Source: Fulvia fulva (taxonomy: Eukaryota; Ascomycota; Dothideomycetes; Mycosphaerellales; Mycosphaerellaceae). From it: a stretch of DNA of 64,000 nucleotides. A program made the translations under genes and the position numbers. The stretch spans positions 992,001 to 1,056,000 of the forward strand of contig NC_063016.1 of assembly GCF_020509005.1 (NCBI RefSeq), given 5' to 3'. Each line of letters opens with the position of its first letter. Position 1 is the stretch's first letter. The notes below the pieces were generated by a model, which saw only the letters and a program-made list of their open reading frames with translations, searched no databases and had not been told where the DNA came from. This document shows positions 32,552 through 42,428 of this stretch, piece by piece.

Positions 32552-34438
32552 CTATTCTACAATGATTTCTGCCCATCCCATCCGTTCCCGATCATCATCG
32601 CACAACCTGGCGTATTCAAGTAGCAACCGAAAGACGTATATCGACATGTCCTCTTTCCTTAACACCTTCTCCGCCCAAACCTTGCCATCCAACGCGATGT
32701 TCCTGGCGACCTCGTCGTGTCCCTCCAGGCCCATCTGCTTATTACCAACAAAGTACTCCATGATGCCGTAAATGTCGATGAAAGTGTTGTCCATAGGTAC
32801 AAAGTGCCTCCACGGAATGAGTCTGTCGTCGTGCCACTCTTTGTAAATAGTGGCCTTGAGTGGTAAAGAGGTGCTGCCGAGGAAGCCACGGTAGCGACCA
32901 CTGAAAGAATTGCCGTCAATGTCTGGCAAGTATTTGAAGGCGTATTGCTCTGCCATCGGCATTGCTTTGGCCACGGAGAAGTAAGAGTCAGTATACGGGC
33001 AATGCGAGCCGCCCGAATCTGGGAAGCATAGTAGATGGACAACCGCTGCATCAGACCAAGTGGAAACCCAGTCGCCGAATGCTCCGTCCACGGCCTCAGG
33101 CTTCTGCACTGCTAGCTCGTAGGACCCGTTCGCAGGGAGGACGAAGTTGCGAGGTCGGACATCAGGATGGAGTTCTGCTTGTGCAACGCTGGTAGCGTTG
33201 ACCATCGAGACGAAGCGGTGCCGCTGAAACCTTGTCCAATTCTCCTCTTTGTTTCTGCCACCACTTGCCGAACCACGCCATACAAGCATGTCCTTTTTCT
33301 CTTCCCACGAATCTCCATGTGAATCGCCTCCCGAATAGAACGGATCGTCTGTCCAGTACATAGCAGGAGGCAGTAAGATCTCGTTGTTCATAGGCAGTTT
33401 CGAGCCACCGAAAAGTGGAAAGAATCTCTTCGAATTAGACATGGAAATAGGCTCCACGAAGGTGCCATGTAGGCCCTGTAGTGATGGATGATCGCACGGG
33501 GAGCACGTGAATGTCCAGTTGGAAACATAGCCCTCATATGTCTGATCGGGATATCCGGTCGTCAATGGTGGAGGCTTCGCGAAATCCGTCTCGATGTACA
33601 CCTTCCGTGCCGGACTTTCTGGCGGGCAGCCAACGACAGCGGCCTCCCAGTATGGCTCGAAGCCAAACATAGGGTCGAAATGCTCTGGAGGCTGCTTATC
33701 CAGGTCTTTCAGGCTTCCAAACTTCGTCTTCAGATCCTGTGCCGGCACAATCTTCTTGCTTGCATCGTACTTCGCCATATATCCATTGATCTCCTCCCAG
33801 GGCACCACGATGCGGCTTTCATCCATCACGTTTATTGGCAGATCCACGTCAGGCAGGTACGGCGCGACGCTCTGCACCATGTCCTGCCACAGACCAATCC
33901 ACGGCCTGTCGCCCATAGGAATGTCTGTTGTGCCTGTAGCATTGCCATTTCGCACAGATATGCGATGGACAAAGTCGAATGCTTGTTCCCGTATCTGCTT
34001 GGCTGGCACGCCCCAAAAGGGGTTGAGGTCATCATATATGCGGTCGAAGAAGTCCTCGATAATCAGCGCGGAGTGATTCGAGGCGTAGGCGAACCACAAG
34101 TCGAAATGTGGTGGAGGCTGTCGTCCTCGCCTGTTCCGATATGCCCTCGCCGCATCGTGTAGATTCTTCGTCTCTTTGGAAAGAAGACTTCTGAATTTCG
34201 CATTCGCTTCGAGGACAAGCCGGTTGATGGGATGGTTCTCGTTCGGCGCAACGGTGACTGGTGCGACTGTGATGGTTGGAGTTGAGTGTGCGAGGGTGGA
34301 TGCGACGTTCGGCACGTGGAGTGCTGCACCAGTTTCGAATGATCGTGGTACCAGGAAGTACAAGATGCCGAAGGCGCACACAGCAGCAACTATGAGCTGC
34401 GCATAGCGGTTGTGAATCGAGGCAGCGTTCACTAGCAT
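32552..34438 (-). CDS. CAP10-type glycosyltransferase, GT90 family
   Basis: Type II membrane glycosyltransferase of the secretory pathway, related to Cryptococcus Cap10 and animal POGLUT. One exon, 628 aa. An N-terminal signal anchor lies at about residues 13-31 (LIVAAVCAFGILYFLV). The CAP10 domain covers about 200-615, with DMLVWRGSASGGRN as the nucleotide-sugar region, then HRFVSMVN, a YSFKYL-like stretch (EQYAFKYLPDIDGNSFSGRYRGFLGSTSLPLKA is the family's hallmark area), and WRHFVPMDNTFIDIYG near the end. The acceptor and sugar (xylose or glucose) are not known. Confidence 0.93.
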   Translation of the reverse strand: MLVNAASIHNRYAQLIVAAVCAFGILYFLVPRSFETGAALHVPNVASTLAHSTPTITVAPVTVAPNENHPINRLVLEANAKFRSLLSKETKNLHDAARAYRNRRGRQPPPHFDLWFAYASNHSALIIEDFFDRIYDDLNPFWGVPAKQIREQAFDFVHRISVRNGNATGTTDIPMGDRPWIGLWQDMVQSVAPYLPDVDLPINVMDESRIVVPWEEINGYMAKYDASKKIVPAQDLKTKFGSLKDLDKQPPEHFDPMFGFEPYWEAAVVGCPPESPARKVYIETDFAKPPPLTTGYPDQTYEGYVSNWTFTCSPCDHPSLQGLHGTFVEPISMSNSKRFFPLFGGSKLPMNNEILLPPAMYWTDDPFYSGGDSHGDSWEEKKDMLVWRGSASGGRNKEENWTRFQRHRFVSMVNATSVAQAELHPDVRPRNFVLPANGSYELAVQKPEAVDGAFGDWVSTWSDAAVVHLLCFPDSGGSHCPYTDSYFSVAKAMPMAEQYAFKYLPDIDGNSFSGRYRGFLGSTSLPLKATIYKEWHDDRLIPWRHFVPMDNTFIDIYGIMEYFVGNKQMGLEGHDEVARNIALDGKVWAEKVLRKEDMSIYVFRLLLEYARLCDDDRERMGWAEIIVE

Positions 34439-34756
34439 CGTCCTCCTTGGATCGCTAGGCTGCCGGTGAGATGATCAGACACGGCAGTCGTCGACCAAAG
34501 CTGGCGCATTGTATTGATCTGGTTTCGAGCGAGAAGTCAAGTGTCAGCATCGTCAGCAGCCTACCATTCAATCTCATTTACACGAGAGACAAGCACTTCT
34601 CCTGGTGCCACAAGCGGACTGGAAGCCGGCTCCAGCCGGTCAGGGTCCAAAGCTTCAGACATACATACATGCATGTACTATAGATGTGCGGTGCTTGATA
34701 TTATGCATTGCAACACTACTGACTCTAATATCTGTCCATTGCATTCATACGAGTCA
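34439..34756. other. Short intergenic
   Basis: Upstream of the GT90 gene and downstream of the alpha/beta hydrolase, both on the minus strand. Nothing else seen. Confidence 0.5.
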
Positions 34757-36490
34757 TCACGAGCCCTTCGAGTACTTCACCAACACCTCAACCAGCCTCG
34801 CCCTATCTTTGCGCTGGTCAAAGACTGTAGCATGATCATAGCCTTCCCACCAAATGACATTTAGGGCAGAACCATGCCACTTCTTCGATCGCCCATTTTG
34901 CTGATGAGAAGAGTGCGTCTGGAGCTGCATTTTCTTCTCGCCGTCCTCATCTCGAACCAGAACGGGATCGGGAAGATCACGATCGGTGAGGTACGCCCTG
35001 ACAGCATTGGTATTGACGATCAAGTCATCGCTCGCCAAGCTCGCCGTCAACTTCATGCCATGATTGGTGATGAGATGATCGATCTGATCTCTCCATAAGA
35101 GATTCTCACTCCAGAAGAAGTGCCGACCGAGAGTGTGCGCGATCTGCGGATCCTTGCTGGCAAAGAACCAGAGTAGCCATTCATTCGCTTGCACAGGAGG
35201 TCGTATCGTGAAGTTGTATGCTACGTCCGGCATATGTAGAAGCAAGGTCACCGGATCGATAAGGAGGGTTCCAGAGACTCGTGGCGACAGCTGAGCGTCG
35301 TTCAGGATGTGCGTACTCATTATACTGCCATAAGAGTGACCAACGAGCACGAATCGTCCATTGCCGAAGTGCTGCTCCATTATCGTTGTGATCTGAGCTA
35401 AGAAGTCCGCACGGCGAAGGATGGGTGTAGTCAGTCTGCTTGAAATCTGTAAGACCTCCACCGCGACAATGCCGACTTGGTCGTCTTCGCTCGCCTTGCT
35501 GTTCAGTGCTTGGTCTAGCTCGTGCAGGAAAGCGACATGAGGCAATATGCCGATCCCGATTCCGTGGATGTGCAAGACGGGAAGTCGTTTCTTCGATGTA
35601 TGCGGTCTGTGGTAATACGAGATACCCGCAGCAGTAGAGATTTTGCTGGTCATGAAAGCAGTGGGACGTGGAGGGAAGACTGCAAATGCACCAGGAAGAC
35701 TTCGGCGATAGTACTGGAAACCGTGATGCTTGAGTAGTAGGACGGCAACAGCATCACCAAGCATGATCAATGCGTACCAAAGAAGACTCCTACCAATAGA
35801 TCAGTATGGCGCTGTCCTGCGTGACACATGAGACTCACCGTGGCTCGATCTCAATCGCATCCAACGTCAAACGTAGGCTCTTAGCCTTGCCCGCGCCCTC
35901 TGCAAATCCTCTAGGCATCATCTTCTGGATCTTATCAATGTACTCTTCAATCTCGTCCGCATCACCATGCTCCTCACCCGCCCGACCTTCCCAGAAAGCC
36001 CAGTCTATGAACTTGCGCAGCTCATCTTTCCCAATCGCTTGAGGAGAAGCTCCGCGAAACCACCCGCCGACGAACGTGATGGGATCGTAAATCTCAGATC
36101 TTATCTTGGTGAAGAGTTCGCGTCTCTCATCGCGGGTTCGCATGGGAGGATGGATCGCTGCGCGCTGGATATACTGCGCATAGCACAGCATAAAAATGTA
36201 CCATATCGCTTCCGGGATGCAGAAGAACCAGACAGTCCTGTTTTGGAGGAACTTCTCCCGACCGAAGGCGAGGGCCGGCCAGTATCTAGCAGCAAGGAGC
36301 CAGAAGGTGTAGCATAGACAGAAAGGACCATGAGCCTGGAAGATGGATATGATCGCGCGGATGATACGCCGGTTCGTTGGGCTGTCTTTCAGCATGTTGG
36401 CGACCTCGAGGACGACCACCGCAGCAGTACAGACTGGCGCGCAGCTGATGAGAGCATGCGCGCGTAGTCGAGCTGTCCTGGGAAAGGCAT
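34757..36490 (-). CDS. Membrane-anchored alpha/beta hydrolase (probable frameshift at the 5' end)
   Basis: Serine hydrolase with the nucleophile-elbow motif GHSYGS and a catalytic His in EGYDHATVF near the C-terminus. An oxyanion HGIGIG motif comes earlier (LHIHGIGIGI). Exon 1 ends at 35839 and exon 2 is 34757-35790. Two hydrophobic helices in exon 1 (HGPFCLCYTFWLL, TVWFFCIPEAIWYIFMLCY) suggest membrane attachment. The natural-looking start is the ATG at 36490 (MPFPGQLDYARML), but that frame hits a stop. The frame of the rest of the protein (VVVLEVANML...) joins it only if one base is missing near 36419. Starting instead at Met 36395 avoids the problem but drops about 30 residues. Substrate unknown. 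Confidence 0.82.
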
Positions 36491-37264
36491 GGTGAGGCCA
36501 GCAGAAAGATGGAACTTGTAATCTTGACTTGCCGCTGCCTCACCGTTTGACAGTTTGATTGCATCTTTCTGTGCCGATCCCGGCAGCATGAAACCGAGAC
36601 ACGTGCTGCCGATATCGTCCGAACTTTGCAGTTGCCATTCACATATTCGTTAGAACGAATGATCACCTCGAACACATATCTTCACTGCCCAGGACGCAAA
36701 AATCGAAGCTGCCTTGAGAGGGATTGAAGTGTAAATACGAGACATCAGGTTGGGACGAACAGCGGGTGGATTCGTAGAGCTTGTCAAATCTGAAAACTCA
36801 GCGAGGGAGATCCATGAAATTGGAGGTATAATGGACTGTCGGTGCATCAGTCGCTCAGTAAGGCTGATCGCCTCGACCAGCCTCGAACGCAATGTGATGT
36901 CGTTGTCAAGCGACTGGAGGAAGGATCAGCCGGGCACGACATTGCCGATCATCTGCACGCTCCACATGCCGCGTCTATTTTTGAGCAGCCCGGCAGATCG
37001 CCCTCCACTTGCGTTTCCCTTCGACCAGGTCAGGTGTACAAAGTGCTGCGCATAACACTGCAGAGCTTCACCACATGAGATCGACAAGATGAATGTAGCA
37101 TTGCTTGGAGATCGGCGATGGAAATAGCATACGCCACCACTTCGATCCTTACTGCGTTTCACCTGTCAGACGAGATACGACACTGCCTCGTTGACAGCAT
37201 ATCAATGAGCGTTCTGCTCAAGATAAAAGCTTGCGCTGAGTGACAAGCTGCCACGGCTCGATTG
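36491..37264. promoter_or_regulatory. Divergent promoter region
   Basis: Between the hydrolase (-) and BTB (+) starts. No tandem repeats or RNA genes; small frames only. Confidence 0.4.
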
Positions 37265-38251
37265 ATGAGGAAGCCGCGTTCGTTTGATATGGATGAGCGT
37301 CCACGACTTGAGCTGTACGCTGGTCTTGCTGCTCTATATCAATCACGAGAGTTCTCAGATCTGGTTGTGTCAGGGAGAGAGGGTACTCGGCATCCGATAC
37401 ATCGAGCCATTGTGTGTCCCAGATCGGAGCACTTCTACAATGCTGTGAAGGAAGCGCAGTGGAAGGTAGCGAGCAGGTGCTCAAAGAACTTGGAGGCCAT
37501 GACTGACACATGTGTGCAGGACGATATCGAAGGACATATCTCCCTCCCGGAAGATGACGAGGTCGTGCGGTTACTCGTGGAGTATCTCTACCTACTAGAC
37601 TACGACCCTGTCGTTCCCTGGCCCGGAGCAGAGCCCAGCTCTCATGGCAATAGCAGCGACAGCATGAGCGTGTCGACGGAAGCAGGTCAATACGGGCATG
37701 TCTTTGGGACATCCGCCATAAGCGCTTTTGGAGGCCCGGCGCAAGAGTCGCCATTCTCTGGATCCTTTCGACCTCGCAACGATTCATCCCTCACCATACA
37801 CGCACTGCCAAGCGGTGGCACAGACTTCCATCACAACTACGCCAACCAGAGCCCGCCTAGGCGACGCAAGACCACACGCGGCATGGTCATGAGTGCGCCC
37901 GATCCATCACCTCTGGCTACCAAGGAGCCGCACCTGATACTACACGCCAGAATGTACGCCGCTGGCCATCAGTATGGCATCGATGGGCTGAAGGCATTGT
38001 CCTTGGACAAATTCAAAATTCAATCAACCAGACACTGGAACTCCCCCGAGCTGGCTGAAGCCATACACGTGGTCTACACTGCAACGCCTCCGAACGACAA
38101 GGACATGCGGGAAGCTGTCGCTGACACTCTAGGCTGGCACAGCCGTCTACTGGACAAACCGGAGATCGAAGTCGCGATCATGGAGATCAACGGCCTAGCA
38201 TACGAGCTCCTCAAACGAAGCAGAAGAGCCGAACCAGAATACATGGACTAG
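37265..38251 (+). CDS. BTB/POZ domain protein, paralogue of the one at 44949
   Basis: About 310 aa if the 54-nt GTAGCG...GTGCAG segment at 37466-37519 is an intron; it is a multiple of three, so the frame stays open either way. BTB core: LAALYQSREFSDLVVSGREGTRHPIHRAIVCPRSEHF, then HISLPEDDEVVRLLVEYLYLLDYDP. A Ser/Gly/Pro-rich linker (about residues 100-190) leads to a C-terminal helical part (LILHARMYAAGHQYGIDGLKALSLDKF, then WNSPELAEAIHVVYTATPPND). The start could also be Met at 37292. This two-part design is shared with the gene at 44949. The family is expanded in Mycosphaerella-type fungi; the function is unknown. Confidence 0.87.
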   Translation: MRKPRSFDMDERPRLELYAGLAALYQSREFSDLVVSGREGTRHPIHRAIVCPRSEHFYNAVKEAQWKVASRCSKNLEAMTDTCVQDDIEGHISLPEDDEVVRLLVEYLYLLDYDPVVPWPGAEPSSHGNSSDSMSVSTEAGQYGHVFGTSAISAFGGPAQESPFSGSFRPRNDSSLTIHALPSGGTDFHHNYANQSPPRRRKTTRGMVMSAPDPSPLATKEPHLILHARMYAAGHQYGIDGLKALSLDKFKIQSTRHWNSPELAEAIHVVYTATPPNDKDMREAVADTLGWHSRLLDKPEIEVAIMEINGLAYELLKRSRRAEPEYMD

Positions 38252-38624
38252 CAACGCGAAGATGGTGAGAAAAGGGTGGCACAAACTTCGAAGCTACAAT
38301 ATTTTTGGTATTTCTATCGATATGGTAGAGGTAGCTTCGAACGAATTTTCAATCCCAACACAGCCAAAGAAGTTTGTCGGCCCGGAATAGCGCCTTATAA
38401 AACGATCCCACCGTAGCAGAAACCGTCGAGAAGACTCAAAAAGCAGAATTTTTTACACAGCTCCCCAATTGGAGAAAAGCTTGTCGAATGGATCTTGTCG
38501 CTCTCGCGCCACGCTCGCTCGTTTCACGCTGGCCCGTTGTTGTAAATGCTGGCTTGTATCAAAAGCTCCCAGAATGCAGATCGATGCGACGCTATGCTTG
38601 AAGTGCTATTTGGGGGCACTCCAT
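38252..38624. other. Convergent intergenic
   Basis: 3' ends of the BTB gene (+) and the repeat-protein gene (-). AT-rich stretch at 38295-38350. No gene. Confidence 0.5.
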
Positions 38625-38979
38625 TTAAGCGGAGCGCTGGATGGTGCAGACCTTCTTGCCGAAGTCGACGTTGCGGGTCTTCTGGAGCGTGCAGCTATGG
38701 AGGTTGTTAGATTTTGTGCTGTTCTTGACAAGAGAAGGGAAGGGAGCAAGAGCTGCCTTGTGGATCCTTACCCAGTGTAGATCTTGCGCTGAAGCTCGCA
38801 GCTGTGAGGGATGTGTTGGCGTGTGTGTTCATGTGCGGGAGAGGGAGAGTGGTGGGATCGACTCACCCAGTGTAGATCTTGCGCTGGACGACACAGCCAG
38901 TGTAGATCTTGCGCTGGATGGCGCAGCCAGTGTAGATCTTGCGCTCGGCGTCAAGAGTGGAGTTAGCGTTGAAACCCAT
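38625..38979 (-). CDS. 70-aa tandem-repeat protein with RKIYTGCxxQ units
   Basis: I know no family for this. Exons 38867-38979, 38772-38801 (a 30-nt microexon) and 38625-38694 splice in frame at GG|C to give 70 aa. After MGFNANSTLDAE come four copies of a ten-residue unit RKIYTGCxxQ (CAIQ, CVVQ, CELQ, CTLQ). A diverged tail has a fifth C-x-I-Q (KKVCTIQRSA). Both introns sit at the same place and phase in the unit, so exon 2 is exactly one repeat. No signal peptide or membrane segment. A TATATAA box about 112 bases before the ATG, a CA-rich leader and CAAAATGG context suggest strong expression. Coding direction is supported by GT-AG introns, a stop and the start context on this strand only. 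Confidence 0.75.
38774..38948. repeat. 30-bp direct repeats within the small repeat gene
   Basis: The core CAGTGTAGATCTTGCGCT appears on the + strand at about 38774, 38869, 38899 and 38929. The last three are exactly 30 bases apart; the first is 95 away because a 65-nt intron lies between. Confidence 0.95.
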
Positions 38980-39090
38980 TTTGACTGGTGGTTGTTTGGT
39001 TGTTTTGATAAAAACGAGTGTGTGGCAAGTTATGCTTAGTTTGAGCTGATGAACAAGAAAAAAGAGGAAGCAGGGGAAATCCAACTGGAG

Positions 39091-39097
39091 TTATATA
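39091..39097 (-). promoter_or_regulatory. TATA box of the repeat-protein gene
   Basis: TATATAA on the minus strand, 112 bases before the ATG at 38979. Further out, 39149-39161 reads TTCGGAAACCTTC, one base from a heat-shock element pattern (TTCnnGAAnnTTC); that part is weak. Confidence 0.6.
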
Positions 39098-39680
39098 TCC
39101 AGAGGCACACAATGTCAACACCTCTGTGGTTGTTCTTGAGTGTCTAGATTCGGAAACCTTCACTTGACCTCCGACAACAATACTAAGCGCGCGGCGAACA
39201 AAGCTAGCTCATGCAACAATCTCAAGTCTTGGCATTGATGTTCAATGGCGAACAATGCTAAACGTGAATAAGCTCTACCGTTCATGATCTGGAGGATGAG
39301 CGAGTGTTGTTCGCAAGCGGCACGCACAGTCTACGTGCCGTGTCTTGTCCACGTGGGCTGAGTCCAGAGCATCGCCCTCATTGATGATGGCCTTCGACTT
39401 GGCAGCAGGCGGCAAGTGATTATCGCTGAACAATCGCAAAGATTACAATGACAACAGGTGAAGCAGTGTGATGAAGGTGTAGAGCACTGCAACTCGACAG
39501 AGCGTGCATTGATTGAGAAGACATTGCGGTCAAGGCATCGGCGTATGCTCTTCGTCCTCTTCCCCGATCATTTCGAATCTATCATGTTGATTTGCAGCTT
39601 TCTTTATGTCCCACGAGCGCCTCGCTATGTACCGCTAATGCCGAATGCAGGTCGTTTCCTTCGTCGCAATCATCGACAGC
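39098..39680. other. Intergenic, repeat-protein promoter and Doa1 3' side
   Basis: Upstream region of the minus-strand repeat gene; Doa1 (also minus) ends at 39681. No gene supported. Confidence 0.5.
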
Positions 39681-42428
39681 TCACCGAAGCTCGTCTCGAA
39701 TCTCCTGGATTAGCTCCTTTGTGTTTGGGAGCTGCGAGCCTGGCTTGGTGGCGACCACGTGGAGAGTGCCTGCAACGCCACCCTCCAGTCGAGCTCGGAA
39801 TTCATTACCGAGCGAGCACAGGGTACCGAGAGCTGCCAGGGCTCGATAGACAACGTCTCCGTCTCCAGCATGCGGGCTGTCGCTCTCTAGCAGCATCGCG
39901 ATGTCCGTGAGAAGCAATGTTGCCCGTGCCTCACGCATTTGAGCTTCGCTCGGTGATGCACCTTCCGTCAGCAGGACTGCGAAGTTGAGGTACAGCGTGG
40001 AGAGTGCCTTGGCCTGTGCGACGGACTCCGGTTGAGCTGCGAATGGTCGAACGAGTTTCAACACGGCATCGAGTGTGCCATCTACGATCAAACGCCCTGA
40101 CTCCGTCTGAAAGAGGTTGACGAGTAGACGAATGGCGTGTACAACATTATTGGTGGTCTCTTGTTGAGCCTGGAGGAGCCCCGCCCTACTCACGGTCTCC
40201 ACGATCGTGTCGTCTCCAGAGCTGGTTGCGGTCACGAAGGAGGAGGCCACAGAGAGCAGAGCCAGGACGCCCACAGCGGGGACCCTACTCTTGACGGGCC
40301 ATTGCGATGCCACCTTCAGCAGAGATGAGATCTGAGCAGCAGTCGGACGTGGATCTTGCTTGTTTTGCAGCTGGGTTGGGAGTTTCTTGATATCTTCAAG
40401 CTCATCTGGCTGTAATGCTTGTTCAGACGAGATCTGACCAGAGCTTGATAACTCTTCAGACTTCTGTACGATGATGTTGATGGCGTTGGTAGGGTTGCCC
40501 TCGATAATGGTGAGGTAGCCACGCTGAGGTATCTTGCGCTGTCCCGACACCGAAGCGGACCCGACGTCTCCAGGTCGATATCTCTTGTCTGATCCCCAGG
40601 GGTCGGATGCAGCCGGGCCTGGTTGGGTAGCGGGCTTTGAGTCCTGACCTATCTTCGCACCTCGGGTCTGTTCTGTGATCCAGTTGGCGACCTGTTCGTA
40701 GTATGATAGAGGCAACTCGTTGCTTTCGATGAACCGCCGCGCCGCGTCCCAAGCACTCTCCGTGAGGTTGTAGGCGAGCTTCAAAGGAGGCTTGCCATCT
40801 TCGATGTCGACGTCAAAGACGTAGTCGTACTCCTTGCCGTTGTAAGTCTTTTTCGCCGAGCCAGTACCTTGGCCGGAGACCACCGTTCCGATCTGCGATC
40901 ATCTTAGCTGGATAGTTCAAATCGATATCTCGGGGCACACTTACCAAGTTCCATTGGCTAGTCGATGCAGACCATAGGTGTGCAGTAACGCTTCCGTCTT
41001 GTTCGCGAATGAACAATTGTTGACCTTCTTTTTGGCCGACCTGCGTCTGAAGTGCGTCTGTTGAAACATCGGTTAGCATAGCAAAGCTCAACCCGCACCG
41101 CTGCTGACAGCATGTGCATGTGTAAGCCACGTCCGCAGCGCCCGCAGCTATGCACCTCTTGACGTACCTGGTCCCGGAAGATTCTCCTTCTCAAACGGCT
41201 CACCCTGAGCTGCAGTCTCCTGAGGAATAGCGTACATGCGGTTGCTTTCTTCAAACTGTTGAACAGCCTGCAGGAATCATCAGCCACTGTTCACATGTCA
41301 TTCCGGCGGAGGCACGTCTCGTCATGAAACACGCCTCTAAAGTGCGTACCTCGGCGCCAGCCTGTCGTTCCGGATCTCTCGAGAATATTCGGATGATCTT
41401 GTCGCTAGCTCCGCTCACTATGTCTCCTGTTTCGGGACACGCTGCAACAGTCCATATACTTATTGCTGGGTGGGTGATGGTCTGTATGCACTGGCCATCC
41501 CGCCATACGCGTACAGTGCGATCTTCCGATGAGCTCACGATATCGCCGTTCGGTAGGATGGCGAGACTGTATATGTATGCAGTGTGACCATCCAGCACAC
41601 CCATCGAGGTGCCCTCAATACCCCATAGGCGTATAACCTCGTCGTTGCCTGCCGATGCAAAGGCCGCACCAGACCAGTGGCCATCCGGGATCTTGCAGAA
41701 GCACCGCACGACGTCTGTGTGGCCTTGAATAGCACCTAGAGCTTTGCCGTTGATATCAAAGACCCTGACAATCTTGTCCGCGCATGCCGTCAAGACCAGC
41801 TTCTCGTCGAAGACCATGACTCCCCAAATAGGACCCCCATGTCCTGTCAGCTCTGCTGTTACGTTCCCTGCTTCTACGTCCCAGACAAATACCTGACTAT
41901 CCCATCCGCCACTGATGACTTTTGATCCATCCTGGTTAAAAGCAAGGCAGGAGATGTTGCCAGCGTGTCCGATCAGAAGACGGTGAGGGTCCTCCTCTGG
42001 CGCCTGCCCAACATTCTTGACGAACACAAATGTCTCCTTGCCACCAGTCGCAACTAGTCCGTTAGGGTGTGCTTTCGACGGCGCGGCATGAGCCAAGGCG
42101 TTGAACCAGTGAGAGCCGGAAAGTGCAATCGTATCGTCGTAAGTCGGGGGCTTCGGTGAAGTCAGAGTCCATTGTCTGACGGTGTTATCGCGAGAGGCGG
42201 AGAAGAGGTGGTGGCTGCTGGGGAAGACGACCGCACGTACCTAGAAGATGGCGCCGTCAGCTACTCCAAGCAACAGCAACTAGTACAGCAGACAAGAAGG
42301 GGCATGCCGTTTGTAATAACAGGACACAAGAGAGGTAAAACGGCCATAGAAACAGACCAAGTCGGTCACATGCTTACATCTTCTTCGTGGCCTCGCAGCG
42401 TCGCCGACAGCTTGAAGTCGCCAGACAT
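39681..42428 (-). CDS. DOA1: Doa1/Ufd3-type ubiquitin-binding protein (PLAA homologue)
   Basis: Cofactor of the AAA ATPase Cdc48/p97 that handles ubiquitinated proteins and helps keep ubiquitin levels and sort membrane proteins. Exons 42378-42428, 41350-42240, 41168-41267, 40945-41057 and 39681-40892 (minus strand) give about 788 aa. The seven-bladed WD40 propeller covers residues 1-300 (LRGHEEDVRAVVF, SASRDNTVRQW, SGGWDSQVFVWD, SSSEDRTVRVW). The PFU ubiquitin-binding domain is at about 345-460 (HLWSASTSQWNLIG, YDYVFDVDIEDGKPPLKLAYN), then a linker, and the PUL Cdc48-binding armadillo domain at about 520-785. Length and order match yeast Doa1 and human PLAA. Confidence 0.95.

Noticed and set aside
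38641..39039. Plus-strand frame with a repeated VDLAL unit over the repeat gene
   Set aside because: It is the antisense of the RKIYTGC repeats. Only the minus strand has GT-AG introns in register, start context and a TATA box.
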